A DNA stretch of 64,000 nucleotides from Schistocephalus solidus. Lineage: Eukaryota > Platyhelminthes > Cestoda > Diphyllobothriidea > Diphyllobothriidae. The position numbers and the translations under genes are program-made. The notes beneath the pieces were generated by a model. That model made no database searches. It was given only the letters and a program-made list of their open reading frames with translations, and was not told the DNA's origin. This document shows positions 11,745-26,000 of the stretch, in pieces. Where the stretch lies: assembly GCA_017591395.1 (NCBI GenBank), contig WEDG01004594.1, forward strand, positions 1 to 64,000, given 5' to 3'. Within the stretch, counting starts at the first letter, position 1. Every line of letters begins with the position of its first letter.

Positions 11745-12700
11745 ATCGTCGTGCGTTGACCAGCAGCAGCGAAGCAGAAGAAAGGTTACCGAATTGCAAT
11801 AACTTCGACCGGTGCTCAGAGCAAATGGCTACAAATGCAACTTTGTCGATAGTTGCATACGCACACAAGGCGAAAGACCGAACAACACCAACCCCAAATT
11901 TTGGAGAACGCTCCAGTATGTCAGGCACGCAGCGAAAGCTGCTAGCTGCTTCACACCACTCGAAGTTAGAGTTGCACACCAACCAGAAGCAACTATCATC
12001 ACCAAGTAATGAGGTCAAAAACCCGTTGCAGCGGCGGAATATGCCTGAAATCGTTTGCTGAATATGGTGCAGTTGCGAACAAAGCCACTACGTCGGAGAA
12101 ATTAGGAATCTACATCATACGTGGATGGCCGAACATGCGATAACGGAGGAGAGGAAGGATGTTAACTCTCAGACCGCGGTTCATGCAGCGGGATCCGGCC
12201 GGACCTTTAAGTATGACAAGGTCGAAATTTTCGCTAGGACTGACGACTCCGTGAGTGAATTGATTGAATTATCGGTCTCCGGCACGCAGTCTATTAATAA
12301 GCGTAAGGACCTACGCACTCCATATTCTGTGCTGAAAATTTGCCTAGGCAGAGTAAGTAGCCAAGCAGGAGGTCTTGGGCGGCCAAATGTTCCAATGACA
12401 TTGAGCCAAATTGTCGAGTAATCATCACACCAAGGATCGATAACGGTGAAATTCCGACAATTAACGAAGCAGACGCGGACTAACGAATAATTATCGCATC
12501 ATGTACGGCCACCAAAGACGAACACGAGATCTGCTAATTGGATTAGGTACATGGCAGCATGGCAACTGCGTCCTATGATTACTGTACCCATGGTACCTTC
12601 ATAACCCTTATATGGTGGGTTAGAGCAAGAATCCGAAACGTCAGGCAAATAAACTTCGTGTTCCCGCGATCGCAACATCATCTTCTTTCTTCCTTTAAAG
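11745..12700 (+). mobile_element. Penelope-like element, C-terminal part and 3' tail (second lineage)
   Basis: LRANGYKCNFVDSCIR near 11,812 and VAHQPEATI near 11,980 match the end of a PLE reverse transcriptase. MAEHAITEERKDVNSQTAVH from 12,125 and GTQSINKRKDLRTPYSVLK near 12,290 match the GIY-YIG domain and its C-terminus. The tail at 12,600-12,690 (gggttagagcaagaatccga) matches both arms of the inverted repeat at 15.65-16.1 kb. Frames are broken. It lies just past the 3' end of the ZMYND8-like gene on the opposite strand. Confidence 0.8.
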
Positions 12701-12795
12701 TTCAGAACTGTTAAGCTTCAAGGATCAAAACAATTCTCACAAAGCTGCGCATATATTGGGCGTGAAGGGCCTAGGGAAGATGAAGCACATATTAT

Positions 12796-13524
12796 TTAGG
12801 GAGGATGGGTTACCGAAGGACGGGTAGTGGAACTGGTAGGACTGAAGACTACTCGTTGAGAAGGCTGTCCAGCGCGCGGTGCCAGGGCGATAGGCGCTGA
12901 TGGGAGAGCTGGGGAGAGGAATGAAAGCAAACCACTGTTGGAACAGACTGCGGTTGAATTATTGCTCAATTTTTGTGAAAGGGACACCTCTGGTGAGAGG
13001 ATGAAGCTCATGGTCTCGGGGGCAGGAGGCGGCGGTGGGGGCGGCAGCGAGTGCGATGGCTGTGTTGACGGTGGTTTTGTGAGGGAGGAATTTGACTGGA
13101 TCAAAGTGGTTTGACTATGCTGTTGCAGATGTTGTTGCTGGCTGACGAAAGGGTTTAAGGGGGCAAGGTTGGAGGCTTTAAGACCCAGAGCAGACGCGGA
13201 GGAGGTGATGGTGACCACTGCGGGGGATATGGAGACCGGTTGGGCGGCCAAAACTTGTGATGGGGTTGGCAGTGGCTGAGATTGTTGTGGCTGTTGGCTG
13301 CGGTTGGCCAAGAGAGGAGGGCGAGAGTTAGATGTGGTGTTGCAGAGGACGGTGCAAGTCGGAGTTGCTCTCTGCAGGGGAACCTCAGTGGGTTGAGGTG
13401 CTGTAACCTTCGTTTGCGCACAGGTGACCATGTGAGTAGGCCAGTGCATCTGCTGACAGTTAGTGTTGCAGTAACAGGTATTCCAACAGCAGTAGAAAAA
13501 GGCCTCATTGCCGCAGTAAGCACA
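12796..13524 (-). CDS. ZMYND8: ZMYND8-like exon 10: MYND finger, Pro/Ser/Gln-rich tail and stop
   Basis: Directly after TTTTTGTAG the frame reads [19 protein letters not shown] and then [16 protein letters not shown], a complete MYND zinc finger. It continues for about 200 residues rich in Gln, Pro, Ser and Thr and ends in TAA at 12,796-12,798. In ZMYND8 the MYND finger binds proline-rich partners in co-repressor complexes. The tail is low complexity. I see no clear AATAAA just downstream; PLE debris begins within about 100 bases. Confidence 0.94.
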   Translation of the reverse strand, partial: CAYCGNEAFFYCCWNTCYCNTNCQQMHWPTHMVTCAQTKVTAPQPTEVPLQRATPTCTVLCNTTSNSRPPLLANRSQQPQQSQPLPTPSQVLAAQPVSISPAVVTITSSASALGLKASNLAPLNPFVSQQQHLQQHSQTTLIQSNSSLTKPPSTQPSHSLPPPPPPPAPETMSFILSPEVSLSQKLSNNSTAVCSNSGLLSFLSPALPSAPIALAPRAGQPSQRVVFSPTSSTTRPSVTHPP

Positions 13525-16500
13525 CTACAAAAAGTCAAACAAAACCAGTTACTACGTTTAGTAAGTAGGCCTTAGATGTGCCGTAAAAGGTCGCCTACAC
13601 CGGCGGTCAATTGGCGTTAAATGTACTACCTACCCACTGCTTTCGTTTAATTGAGTCCGCAATAGCCAAAGCCTCCTGCTCCCAGACCTTGCCCGCAGCC
13701 TCGATAATTGCCGCCAATTCGCTTTCCCAGACTCTGCGCAGCTCAGCAATGCGATGTCGCATTTCAGTGGCCATCTCGGCTCGCGTGTAGTCCAGCAGTA
13801 TACGCATACGCTGAAGTTCTCGGTCCTGATGTTCAATTTCAGCACGCAGCAGCAGTTCCCGTAAGGCGTCAAAAGTCCACGCAGGCAGCGGTTAAGGAGG
13901 CTTTATCATGCTGTATAACGGGTTTCTTTATGCTTCTGTTTTCATGTGGATTCTTGTGGGACTTTTCTTCCGGAAAACGAGAAGGGGAATCAGCGCCGGA
14001 AAGGTCCTTGACTTCTTCAACTGCGTCAGAGGCATCATCAGTACGCGGAGCAGGAGGGATCTAACGTCTGAGTGGCGACATTGGACGTTGGGTTTACTGA
14101 AAAAGGAAAGGGGATATATACAAACAGTACTGAATACCTATTTAAAGGAGAAGACAAAGGAAGGCGATTGGAGAGTGAACAGGGGCTGCAGCGGGGAAAA
14201 TGGACCTCCCCCGTTACCCTAGTAATATAGGTGAACTTAAATTAAATTCCAGGACTGGTTAGTATAAAGGACAGGGTTATTTCTTTGTTTAGTGTTAGGG
14301 TTACATATAGAGCACGGTTATATGTACCGCCCTGAACGTTAGAAAAAGGCCGCCTGCATTACGGGGGAGAGGAGGGTAGTCCACATTCCGATTTCCGACC
14401 AAACAAACAGAGAAAGACGGTCGAAGCAAAAGGAGTAAAAAGAGGTGATTGATCGACTCTTTTGTGCACATTTGTGGTGTCAAGTTGGTCACTAGGGAAA
14501 GCCAGGAATAAAAAAATTACGGACTAGATTGACTTTACACAGCTGCGCTTACGTTGACCCGCCCCCTTCCCCCTCCTCACCAAAGACTTCACCTCTTATC
14601 CGGTGTGTTTAAGATGGTCATTGTCGAGCGCGGTGGTGAATGCCCATATATTCCGCGTGCACAAGACCACTTGACAGCGCAATTGACCGCGCGATCAAGC
14701 CAAGGCCAGCGGTTAATATCCTATTACTCTCAAGGACAACCCATCATCTACGTCAATCGGAGTTCACACGTAAAGTAGGGCAGTGTGAGCCAGTGCTAAT
14801 TAGACGTCCGCCCCCCTCACGTTCTACCAGACTACCAACGCGGTTCGGGCAGCTTACCAGTTGTTACACCACGTTTAACTATCCTGCACCAGTTTTTTCA
14901 CACGCCGTACTCACTTTTATGTAAGTAGGCGAAAGTGCGCAACTGAATGCGAAGTCGTATATCAACGATATCATCGAGTTCTATATAGAGGTAAGATAAA
15001 TGCAGTTATTTACTTTACTACTCGATATATGTAAGTAGTACATGTAATAAAACTAGAATAGTGAAAATGAGATCCCAGGTCTGATGGGGGTATTTTTTTC
15101 GGCGTGACGTTTTGAGTGACGATTTTAGTTGCCCAAGTTCAGAGAATTGAGATTCCTATACACAGCCCTTACTATATGGCGTATTTTGCCTAATACGTAG
15201 ATCATCAATACCCTCGAATTGACAATGCAGGACCTCTGTTCATAGATGGAGTCGCTAAAAGTGCTTTGGGCCAAAGTCTTCCTGTTTGCCTGCCTTAGCT
15301 TTCTTCAAGTATCTTCATGAAAAAAATCGTCCACAATCTGCTGTGTCACTTCTGTCGTTTTCCTGTTTTTCTCGCAATCCAGGTATACCTATAGATTTTT
15401 ATAAGAATATAGCTTATGAAAGAACCCGAGAACCAATCAAGTCCGAAAGGGGTTCCGCAGGTTTTAGAAAACAAGTTGGAGACCCTCAATTCTTCAGGGC
15501 TAGGAAAAATTCTTCTCTAATAAGGCTGAAGAAAAATCCGTTAGCCTCCAGGTTTGGATGTGGAAAGTTCACATAGCAACAACATACTCGGTTCAAAGCG
15601 TCGGGTGTACAGGAGGATAGGTAGCCCCCCGCTCACACATTGCTGGTGGACTTGCGCTATATTCAGAAGGAGATGCGATCGCTGGACGAATAAGTTTATT
15701 AGCCGGACGTTCCGGATTTCTCACTCGAACCCATCATCAGAAGCAGTAGCAGATAAGGGTGATAGAGGCATAGCGTGAGCAGTATTCATAGTACGTAGTG
15801 GCCACGCGATAACATGCATACTACAATTAGCAGCTCTCACGATCACCGCTGGGGGTCGTAATTGATGCAATGATAGCTCAGCCGCCCGGCGTCCGAGTAG
15901 TAAATTGCCGTGATTTCATCATCCATGTTAGATTGTAGTACGCAAAGTATCGCGTAGCCACTATGTACTATCAACATTGCTCGATTTGTACCTCTATCAC
16001 CCTTATCTGCTACTGTTTCTCATGATGGGTTAGGGAGAATCCGGAACGTCAGACCAATTAACTTCTTGATCTAGCGGTTGCATCTTCTCCTTCTGAACTG
16101 CTTCCTGGAACTCGCCTGTTCGCTTCTTGCGCTATATTATCGGTGGAGTACCTATTCCCAGGTCCTTCGATAACTCTTCTGGAGGTTGGCACAAGGCCAC
16201 AGTACATTTATTATTTCATGAAATGTCGGAAAAAATTCCAAAAAAACATGTTTTAAATTAGAAAAAAAATTAGTTAAGCATAGCTGCAATAGTAATAATC
16301 GTGCGATCGAATCCCAAGATAGTTCAATCACTACGGCATGCCAGTTTTTTAACGAGCCTGTTTCGGCAGGCCAAAAAAGACTACATAATATGAATTGTTT
16401 TTCACTGATTTTCGAGTCCCACATAAATGCAAAGATACTTTATAGAGCAAATGCACAAAGGCATTCTTCCTTGTACTAATTTGGCAGAACATTACATTTC

Positions 16501-19500
16501 GTTTAAATTGCATACTAGAAGGGTATTTGTTGTTTTTAAAAAATCTGATTTTGATATTATTTAAGACCGTGAAATTTCCTGTTAAAGCGTCTTTAGCCGT
16601 CCATATATTAATTTTGCTCAGAAAGTAGGCAACATGGACCAAATCCATTAAAAAATTTATGAGCACTATATGACGTCTTCCCTACGATAGTTCGACCGTC
16701 GATTTCAACGATGTTCACCGTATGCTCCACGGAAGGGTGATGCAGGGACGGTGACTTGCGCATGAATTAGTTTTAAGTGATAGTAGCCTTTGCGCTGCAG
16801 CTACTGCACTCTCTGCTCCTCCCCCACCTGAATCCGATGTCATGACAGAGTCAAGAAGACCAGAGACGGGAGAGGACGAAGGTGGCTGGAGAGGCCGGAG
16901 CCGCCCCTGGGCGTACCACCACACCTGGCTCGGATCCCACGGACGGGGAGTGCCATAAAGGCCACATTAAGAGGGAGCCATTGCAGCCTGACTCTCAGTC
17001 CGCCAGTCAGCCACTACACACATAACACACATTGGGCTGACCACGCGGTCCGAGGTATCCCGTCAGTTGGCAACCTTCCAAGCCACGGCTTTTAGCGCAC
17101 CGTGATAGTTTCATGCGCTTCATGTTGTTTATAATGAGGAAAATGTGCTGATCTGTCGAACTCACTCTCTCCCCCACCCCCACAGTCAAACCGTTGTCCT
17201 AGCCGGTCAGTTGTCTGATGTGGAAGGTATACACCAGCAGTACAGGAACCCTAAATGTAAGTGTAACAGCAGGTAGGGTTCAAAAGTATTCAGCAACTGC
17301 AAACGTTTTGCAAAACCGCAAGAGACGCTTTCTTAAACTTTCAAATTCGAAGAAGACATAATTTGCTACCAAATGAGTACAAGAAGGAATACTTGTGTGC
17401 AAGTTTTCCACAAATTAGATTTGGATTTAAAAGGACAAGTAAACTCAATGAGAAAATCATACTACTTAAGTAGTCTTTCAGCAGGAGGCCCGAGCCAGGT
17501 TCCTTTGAAAGCCTGCATCCTGACCTGACTGGAATATCCTGACATTAGGTTTGACGATAATAAACACTACAACTACGATTAAGAAGTTTTTTTTCGAACT
17601 GAAAACACTTTCAAATTTTTGTTGACATTTTATGAAACAGCTAATCAACTGTATTCCCGTGTCCAACCAAAATATCAAATAAAACCGCCAGTAGAAAATG
17701 GAACAGCAGTCGGCAGCCCTGAAAGCAGAGCGAAAAAGACTTACGGAACGGCGCCACGGTTTCTTGAAGTTGCAACTTCATTGAACTCAGCATCAGATCG
17801 ATGCTGTCCGTCAATTTTGATTTAGCTTCAGCCAACTGAGAGATCACCTGGGTAGGCAGGGATTCGAGCATCTCTTGAACCTTGTTCGGTGGCCTAAGGA
17901 GAAAAGCAAAGCGATGCTATGTGTACGCAGCATTGAAGTTCTAAGTGAACGAGCAATCAATTTAACCTACTCATCTATAAAATAACGATGATAATCCCGT
18001 GAGTGTGGGTTTGATAAATAGTAATGATAAGGGGAAGAAATAAGCCTTAACACAGCATCAGTTGATAACGGCCCTTACGAGCGAGGTATAATAGCGGAGC
18101 CTTTTTCTAAACTGAAAGAGGGGGGCGTGTAAACCCATCTGAAATCGTGTTTACGTAGTCCTGCCGTCAATAATTACTTATATAACCCCTAGACAAGACA
18201 CGGTAATAGGAACGCCCTTCGCCCCCCGCCCAGAAGTAACAGTGGTTCTGCGCATAATTCCAGCAACCCTAACACAAGCCCTAACATAAACCAAAACCGT
18301 AGTGGTTATCTTAACCCTACCCTAACCCTATAAGTACCATTAACTGTTACTTAACGCTAACCTTAAGCCTAACCCTAGTTATAAACTTAACCCGAATTTG
18401 GCGCAAAGATACCTGTATGCAGGCGGTACCTGATCTGATGCCATATAAGTCATCATTACCCTAGTAGCAATTTGTCTTCCGATACTTCCCTTCCAAACCT
18501 ACCACTGATTGAGTTTTATGATGCGGGTAATTACATCGAAATTCCTCCTGCCACCTCCTACCCGAAATTCGGGTGGATTCTGAGCAACTCTTAGCGTTTG
18601 CAATAGCGTTTCAGGGCTTCGTAACGTTTGGCTGGAATAACGTACACCGTAGTGAATACGACAAGCTAGAATAGGTTGTCAAACACAGAATGAAGAGAAA
18701 GGACGAGAATGAAGAACTGAAGAACAAAAGTCCCTGCGCCTAACATCATCACATATGTCCTCCTCTCGCTCGCAAATTCAAGGCCCAGCCTATAGCAATC
18801 TAGGACACAATGAACAGATGGGAGGATGAGCAAGAGGCAAGACCACTGGAACAAAAGCTTTTTTGGTCAGACGTTTAGCATTTAAACTAGAATCCAGCAT
18901 CAGAGACTGCATCAGATAAGAGTAGTGAGCAGTGAGCGAGTAGTGAGCAGACTACGCCGACCCGCCTACGCACATGGCATTCACGGCTTCAACGTGGGAC
19001 ACAATGGCCTGAGTTGTGGTAAATCAACTAGGAAACTTCAGTTCATGTCCACTAGGCCTCCAAAAAGCAACAACTAACGTCGGCCTGGGTCCCTATGTCG
19101 GTAGTTCGGAGTTCGCAAAGACTCCAAACGCTAGTAGTAAATTTTAGGGTAAGGATGCCTTGTATGGCGGCCAAAACGGGACACGGAAACGGGAACCACC
19201 CTGCCCATTTAAAATAGGTGTCCTTGCGAGAATAGTGTCAGGAAGGTTAAATACACCTATGTCTTAATTATAACAAGAACCCGCACATAAAACTAGTGTA
19301 TTCTTAAGCTTAACCCTAGCCCTCGCCTAAACCTTAGAGCTAAACTAACACAAACTTTAACCCTTAACATACTCCTGAGCCTAACGCCAACCCTCACCTT
19401 TATCATACACTTAATTTCAACGGAATTTAGCGTAAAGCCGCATGTATTGTGGGCGCTTCCTGTTCCCGTGTCCTGTTTAGGCGGCCATACAAGACAATTC

Positions 19501-22500
19501 TACAAATTAATATCTGAAAATAACAATAATTACGAAATCTTTCGCACTAAAAATATCAATTTAAAGGTAAGATATTTTGATTACGGGGATAATCACGCAG
19601 ATACTTTTCAGCTTTTCAAGCGGCTGAAGTCGCTCCGCATACAATGGTCTTTTTTTCGCACAAACACTTTTCGCTGCTGCTCAATTAGTTTACCAGACCG
19701 CTGTGCATTGAGTTTTCGGTCCACCAAGCCGTGAACTCCTTACTCAACATAAGTTTCTTATGGAAATATCCCCAGTATGAGGCAGGTTCAACTTGCAGCA
19801 GTACTCACGTGTCAGACGTCAATGCGGGTTAGTTGGGATACGTCGAGCGGCAGTTGTGTGACCTGCCGCCTGCGAGAACAAACAGAGCGTGCCTTAACCT
19901 AGTCTGCAAACAATCTACTGGTATACCAGTAGATTGTTATAACCGAGACCAGTCAATGAATGCTAAGCGAACAGCCTTGCTGATAGACGGTGTCATAGGG
20001 CGTAACATGTCTAGACCAGGCTTTGTTCAACCGGTGCAACTTGCTGAGATGTGGATCAAGCAAGCTACAGTCTGCAACAGTCAAATTACGGTGAGCAGTT
20101 AACACAGATGCGGTTCGACATAAAACAGTCAGAAGGGCACGGCTTTGGGTTATGAAAGAAGTGGTGTTCGCGGCTAAAAGAGACACACCGCAGACGACGG
20201 AGCAAAAATCAGAGAAAATAGTTACCCTCCAGTTAAAACTTGAAAAAAATCAGGCCCAGCACAGTCGAGATTGAAACACAAACTCACAAACACTGTCAGG
20301 CTTGAGGCTTATCGCTCATAAACTGTCGGAGTTGAAACGCAGATTCGCAAGAAAACGGTTATTTCTACGACTAACGTATATATATTTTGAATCTTCGGTG
20401 GGGATGAAGAGTAAGGACAAGTAGTATAAGAGCTTAACACGTTTGCCAGGACATTAAGTCAACACGGTACAATAACTAGAAAGTTACCCTAAAAATCAGT
20501 CTTTCATCAAGCAACGCAGCCATTTGTAGCTACCTATAAGCTATGAAATTGGAGCAAAAGGATAACACTGTATAGTGGCAATAACTATATATGTCATAAA
20601 GCGCATAAGCTTTTTCAGTTTGCAAAATGCAGTATCTGGGATATCTCTCATTAAAGGTAGACTAAAATTCTGAAATGTGTTTCGCCTTCGAAAGGATTAC
20701 CTAAGTGGGATGGTGGTATGGATTATCATGCAGCACACCACGGTATCGCCTTTGAATGCGCTCCCATGTGGCTGCCTACGAAGAGAGCAATCGGTATATT
20801 TAAACATATTTTGTGGGAAAAATTCACAAACAAATTCTTCTTCATACTCAGCTGGTAGAAAATTAGCTCGTCTCCAAAGCTCCTACTGGAGAAAGTGTAG
20901 TTTTCGGTTTAAAAAAACTGTTTGAATTGCACTTACGCTGAGGATTTCCAAATTATGCGCCGTAAAATTTTTTCGTAAGTAAATCTTACATTGCTCTAAG
21001 TCATTAAGATGTACGTTAGGGGTCATGAAATTTATTAAACGGATGAAGACTATGCTACATACGTCACAAGGAGCAGTAAGAAGTAGATGACTATGATGCA
21101 GTATGAATGAACATTTCACGGTCTTAAAATATTATAATTACAGTTTTTTTTACCGAAGATATGCTTTCTCCACGTAAAAATTGAAAGAGTATTTGGCTAC
21201 CAAATAAGTACAACAAATAATATTTTTGTGTTTTTCATAAAATATATTTTAATTTATTAGAGCATCGAAAATCAATGGGTAAAATCATACTACTTAAGAA
21301 ACCATGTTTGACGAAGTGTGGTTTTCGGAGACAGCCGAAAAGAAGCGCAGTCAAAAGCCGACATACTCAAAACTGGTATCCCACTGCGACCGATAGTCTC
21401 TTTAATCGGTGCACCGAATTATAAAATTTCAAAGTGGCTATTTCACCAGCTATATCCACTTACAAAGAACTCTGAATACTCCATTGAAGATTCAAAAAGT
21501 TTTCTAGACAAATTAAAAGGAATCACAGTTACATCTGACGAGGTAATGGTTTCATTCGATTTGGTCTCGCTCTTCACCTCGATCCCCCTTGATTTAGCGA
21601 GATCATGCACCGAAGAACTACTCCACGCCTACGTCACTGATGTACCTGCCGATGCATTACTCCAACTCCTAGACCTTTGTCTAGAAACCAATTTTTCCTT
21701 CTCCGGCCAATGCTATCAACAACTTAAAGGAGCCCCTATGGGGTCACCCATATCCGGCTTCCTGGCTGAAGCTGTAATGCAGAAATTGGAATCGATAGCT
21801 CTCCCTGGTGTAAAACCAAAATTGTGGTTGCGATACGTTGATGATACATTTGTCATCGTCAAGAAAGAACTATTAGATCCGCTCCACAAAATTCTAAACT
21901 CAACATTTCCAGGAATTGAATTTACGTTCGAGACGGAAGCTGATGGACAACTCCCATTTCTGGATGTCCTCGTACATCGGAAAACTGATGGATCACTCCA
22001 CACCTCAGTTTACCGCAAAGAAACATATTCTGAGGTCATCCTACACTTTGAGAGTAATCATCCTATCTCTCACAAAAGGAGTTCTGTCTACAGTCTCCTA
22101 AATCGAGCCAAAACACACTGCTCTGATGAAGAAAGTTATCGAGCAGAAATGAAATACCTATTTAACTTGTTCTCTATAAACGGATACCCACGTGACTTCG
22201 TGTATCGATGTCTAAAACAACAAGAATCCAAAGAGAAAGGTATTTCAAACACCACGGCCACCCAGGCACCCAAAACAATGACCTGGCGAACTCTCCCATA
22301 CATTAAAAATGTATCTGAGCTTGTCGAAAGACAGCTTAAAAAACACCAGATACAAGTAGCACACCACCCTACATCTACTTTACGCTCACAGCTTGTACAC
22401 CCTAAGGACAGGGTTAGCTACCTTGATAAAAAAAGGTGTTGTCTACAAAATTCCATGTTCCAGTTGTAATGCCGTTTATTGTGGCCAAACTGGGAAATCT

Positions 22501-22958
22501 GTCTCAACCCGCCTACACGAACATCAGTTGGCGGTTAGAAGACGAGACCATTTATCCCAAGTGGCTATGCATACACTGGAAACCGGACATAAATTTGCAT
22601 GGGAGAAAACACGGATTGTTGGCATCTGCCCAATCAGAAAAAGGCCGTGAATTCCTGGAAGCAATGCACTCAGATGAGGCATGCATCAACCGGCATATCG
22701 ATTTGGATGCCACATACAAAATCGTTAAAGAAAAAAAATTCAAACGCGCACAACCAATCACGACGGGATGACGAAATACACTCAAAGCCTATTGGTCCGG
22801 ATTTTTGGGCAATCTCAGAATCCTTTGTTTAACACGGTTAATTGATTAATTGTTCCTGTACACTGCCTGTAGTCTGACGACGAGCTGGGGGACCAGTCTC
22901 GAAAAATTTACGCATTAAAGTTTCTATTTTTTTCCCAAAAGAATTTCGTCTTTTCTAC

Positions 22959-23056
<98 letters not shown>

Positions 23057-26000
23057 CGACAATACTGCGTGATACTAAAAATCACCTTTCTAATCGAAAA
23101 CTTATTTCAGAATTTTGCAAAAGCACATGGACGTATTCAGAAAAATAGGTAACATGTGTACGTTGGCTTGCGACAAATTCCCGCCAGGTCATTATATGTA
23201 TATGGAAACGGGAGCAAAAAGATGTCAGTGATTTGAGAAATCGATTTAAGATCGTCCCAAAACACAAGCGGAATGTAGGAGTAAGAGGGAGAAGGAAAGA
23301 TGAGGTAGTGAGTTTATACGCAGTGAAGGTAATGGAGAGCCATGTCAAGTGGGGAGGCGGGAGGACGCGGAAAATTGCATACAGTTAATCGACCTTTGAA
23401 AACGGTAAACATGGGGTTCTTCTGTGCGCACGCAGCCGCCCTTTGTAACCTACTAGCAGCTGCTTAAAACGTTACTAGCAAACATTGACCCAGTAGCGTA
23501 AGGTAGTTCGACTAGACCTTATGAATCACACGAAGATCGTCAGTGGGGTCAAATGAGGTCCAGAATCAAAAACATAAGTGAGAATGACGCTATTTATGCT
23601 CCTCATTTCGCCTTTTCCCAGCCATGCCAGGAGATGTTCTCGTATTCCTTGGGATAGGCGCCAACTCGCGCGACCAATATAACCTGTTCCACAGGAATAA
23701 GTGAATATTGAGGTGGTAACTTATCCTTACCTTCTCTGTGTAAAATACGCTTGTTTGAGAACAATAACCGGACCGTTGCTGCTGAAAAGCTTCATGAGAT
23801 AGTGCTAACCAGTGATATTTCAGAATTTCGCTTAGTATTTCATAAGATAAACAAAATATTTCAGTTCGAGCCTAAAATGGTTTCTTTAGCATCATTCTGC
23901 GGAATAGGCCGTGTGAGCTCAGATGACTCGGAACGGCATTTTACGGGAAGGAAAGCTCACACAAAAACCACGACTTTCGGCTTAACGCGTACACCGCACA
24001 GGGGAACCCAAAGGACATCTAACTGAAAGGTTCAAACGGGCTTTTAAATAGCAAAATCCTTAGCAGGGCTTGCAGCAGTGAAACAGGTGGGTTTTTTAAA
24101 TAAAAAATAAGCATAGGCTGTGGTGTGTTGACCGTTAATGGAGTAGCTGCAAGCTACACTAGATAGGTATACATTTAGTGAAGTGACAAATAAGTTTTGA
24201 CCTTCCATTCTTAAACGCTGTTATTCCTACACATCCGTCCAGCAAGTTGGCATTGGAGGTGGAAACGGCAGGTTCGGTTTCTTTCTTAAACCTCCTCCTA
24301 AGCCGAAAACCTGACAGAAGCGTCCGAACGAGAGTTTATCTATAAAAACCTGGTCTGGACAATATATGCCCCTCCGCAGTTTCTCACTCATCCAACAGAA
24401 AGGTAATATAGTCCGTTGCTTGGTGCAAACGGCTGGAAAAATATGTTCGGCAGATGGTATTGAAGAAGAGATTAGAAAGATCTAGGACCTGCTTCGTGAG
24501 AACGGGTATCACGATAGATTTGGTACAAAAAAATGTGGTTGCGACACCAGTAAAACCCACCAATCTGTGGAAAATAAAACGCTATTCCTCGAAGTCCACT
24601 TTCAAGGGGATGCGGTAAGTGAACTCCTGAGAAGACGCCTTGACCAAGCTGTTTTGCGAACCATCCCAGCAGCGAGAGTTCGGTTACTACTTTCAACCAA
24701 CCCGATTTTACACGGAGAAGATAAGGATAGATTGCCAGCTCAGATCACCTCCGTGTGCACTTAGTCATCTACTTGTTGCTGTGGATTAGGTTATATTGTT
24801 CACACTAGTCGGTTTCCATCCAAATGAGTGAAAGGGAAAACGCACAACATTTTTGAAAAAAGACAAAGTTAGAAGCATAAACAGCGCTATTCTCGCACAC
24901 ATTGTTGATTACGGGCATCGAGTGAACCGCAACGAACCCGTCCGTCCCTACTAGCAAGAGTATATCGAGGCGATAACGCGAATAGCGAATTTTCGCTATT
25001 AGAGCCATCGACATGTCATTAATGACATGTGACGTGTGGTTCATAAGGTCCCAACAAACTACCCCAACCCTCTGGGTCAGCGCCTGCTAGCAATGGCAGA
25101 AACGACCGCTATCTGTTTGAGCATGTCGGTCTTTTTCACACAAAAGAACCTCTCGCAAGCTCAGTGATTAGCATGGCCAACGGTCATTTGACCGCATGCA
25201 CTCCTAGGCACACGCTTTCTTCCACCCCCTCTTTCCCTAAAACGGCTCCACCAAACCCTCATCACCGCCTAACCGAGTCACTCATAGTGTACTCTTGCAC
25301 AGAAAGTGAAGAGTTAGTCGCGTGTGGCACGTGTAGACAGCCAAATTAGTTTTGCCCGCCACTGAACCCGCACCCACATCCGTTTGTCTTGACAAGGGCT
25401 TTTCCATCGGAACAGGGTGGGTTGAGTGATGGGGAGGAGAGATTATGGTAGATTCTGCGCAAGTGGACCTCACTGCAAACTAAGGCACTGACACGCCTAC
25501 TTCATGAGGCACGCAGTGATCACCGTCACTTTCCATGGTTGAACGGTCATTATACAACCTCCATATTTTTTTGTGTTTTACCCAGTTCGCTCCGGATTTT
25601 CTTAACTGACATACCAAAGGCAGTCAGCCGAACACCGGGAGAAATGTACGGGATATAACCGCTTCTCCTTCAAAGTCAATCTGTACTGCGACTTATTCTC
25701 GTTCGGAAAAAACGCATTTAACACAAAGGGAACACCTCTGAGCATGCCCTAATCACCTGGAAAATTATTGAACAAAAAGAAAAAATGTATGCAAACCTGA
25801 ACTTTCGGTTATGCGTTTTTGTACTGATTTTTCGTCAGCAGTTCTAACTGCCCTATTTTATTGAGCTCTAAAACAAGTGGTAATGGTGTGGTTGAAAAAC
25901 TGGACAAATCCTAGGAGGGAACTTATAAAAAGACCTGTCGTAATTAATATGCTTAGCATGCGGCATCAAAGCCCGGAATTAAGATGGAGGCAAGCGTAAC

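Noticed and set aside
13282..14222. Plus-strand frames opposite exons 9 and 10
   Set aside because: They are shadows of the minus-strand ZMYND8-like exons.
21318..22469. The longest open frame as a host gene
   Set aside because: It is a Penelope-like reverse transcriptase with YVDD and frameshifts.
22961..23152. Open frames of alternating Ile and Tyr (also at 28,914-29,211)
   Set aside because: They are translations of (TA)n microsatellites.
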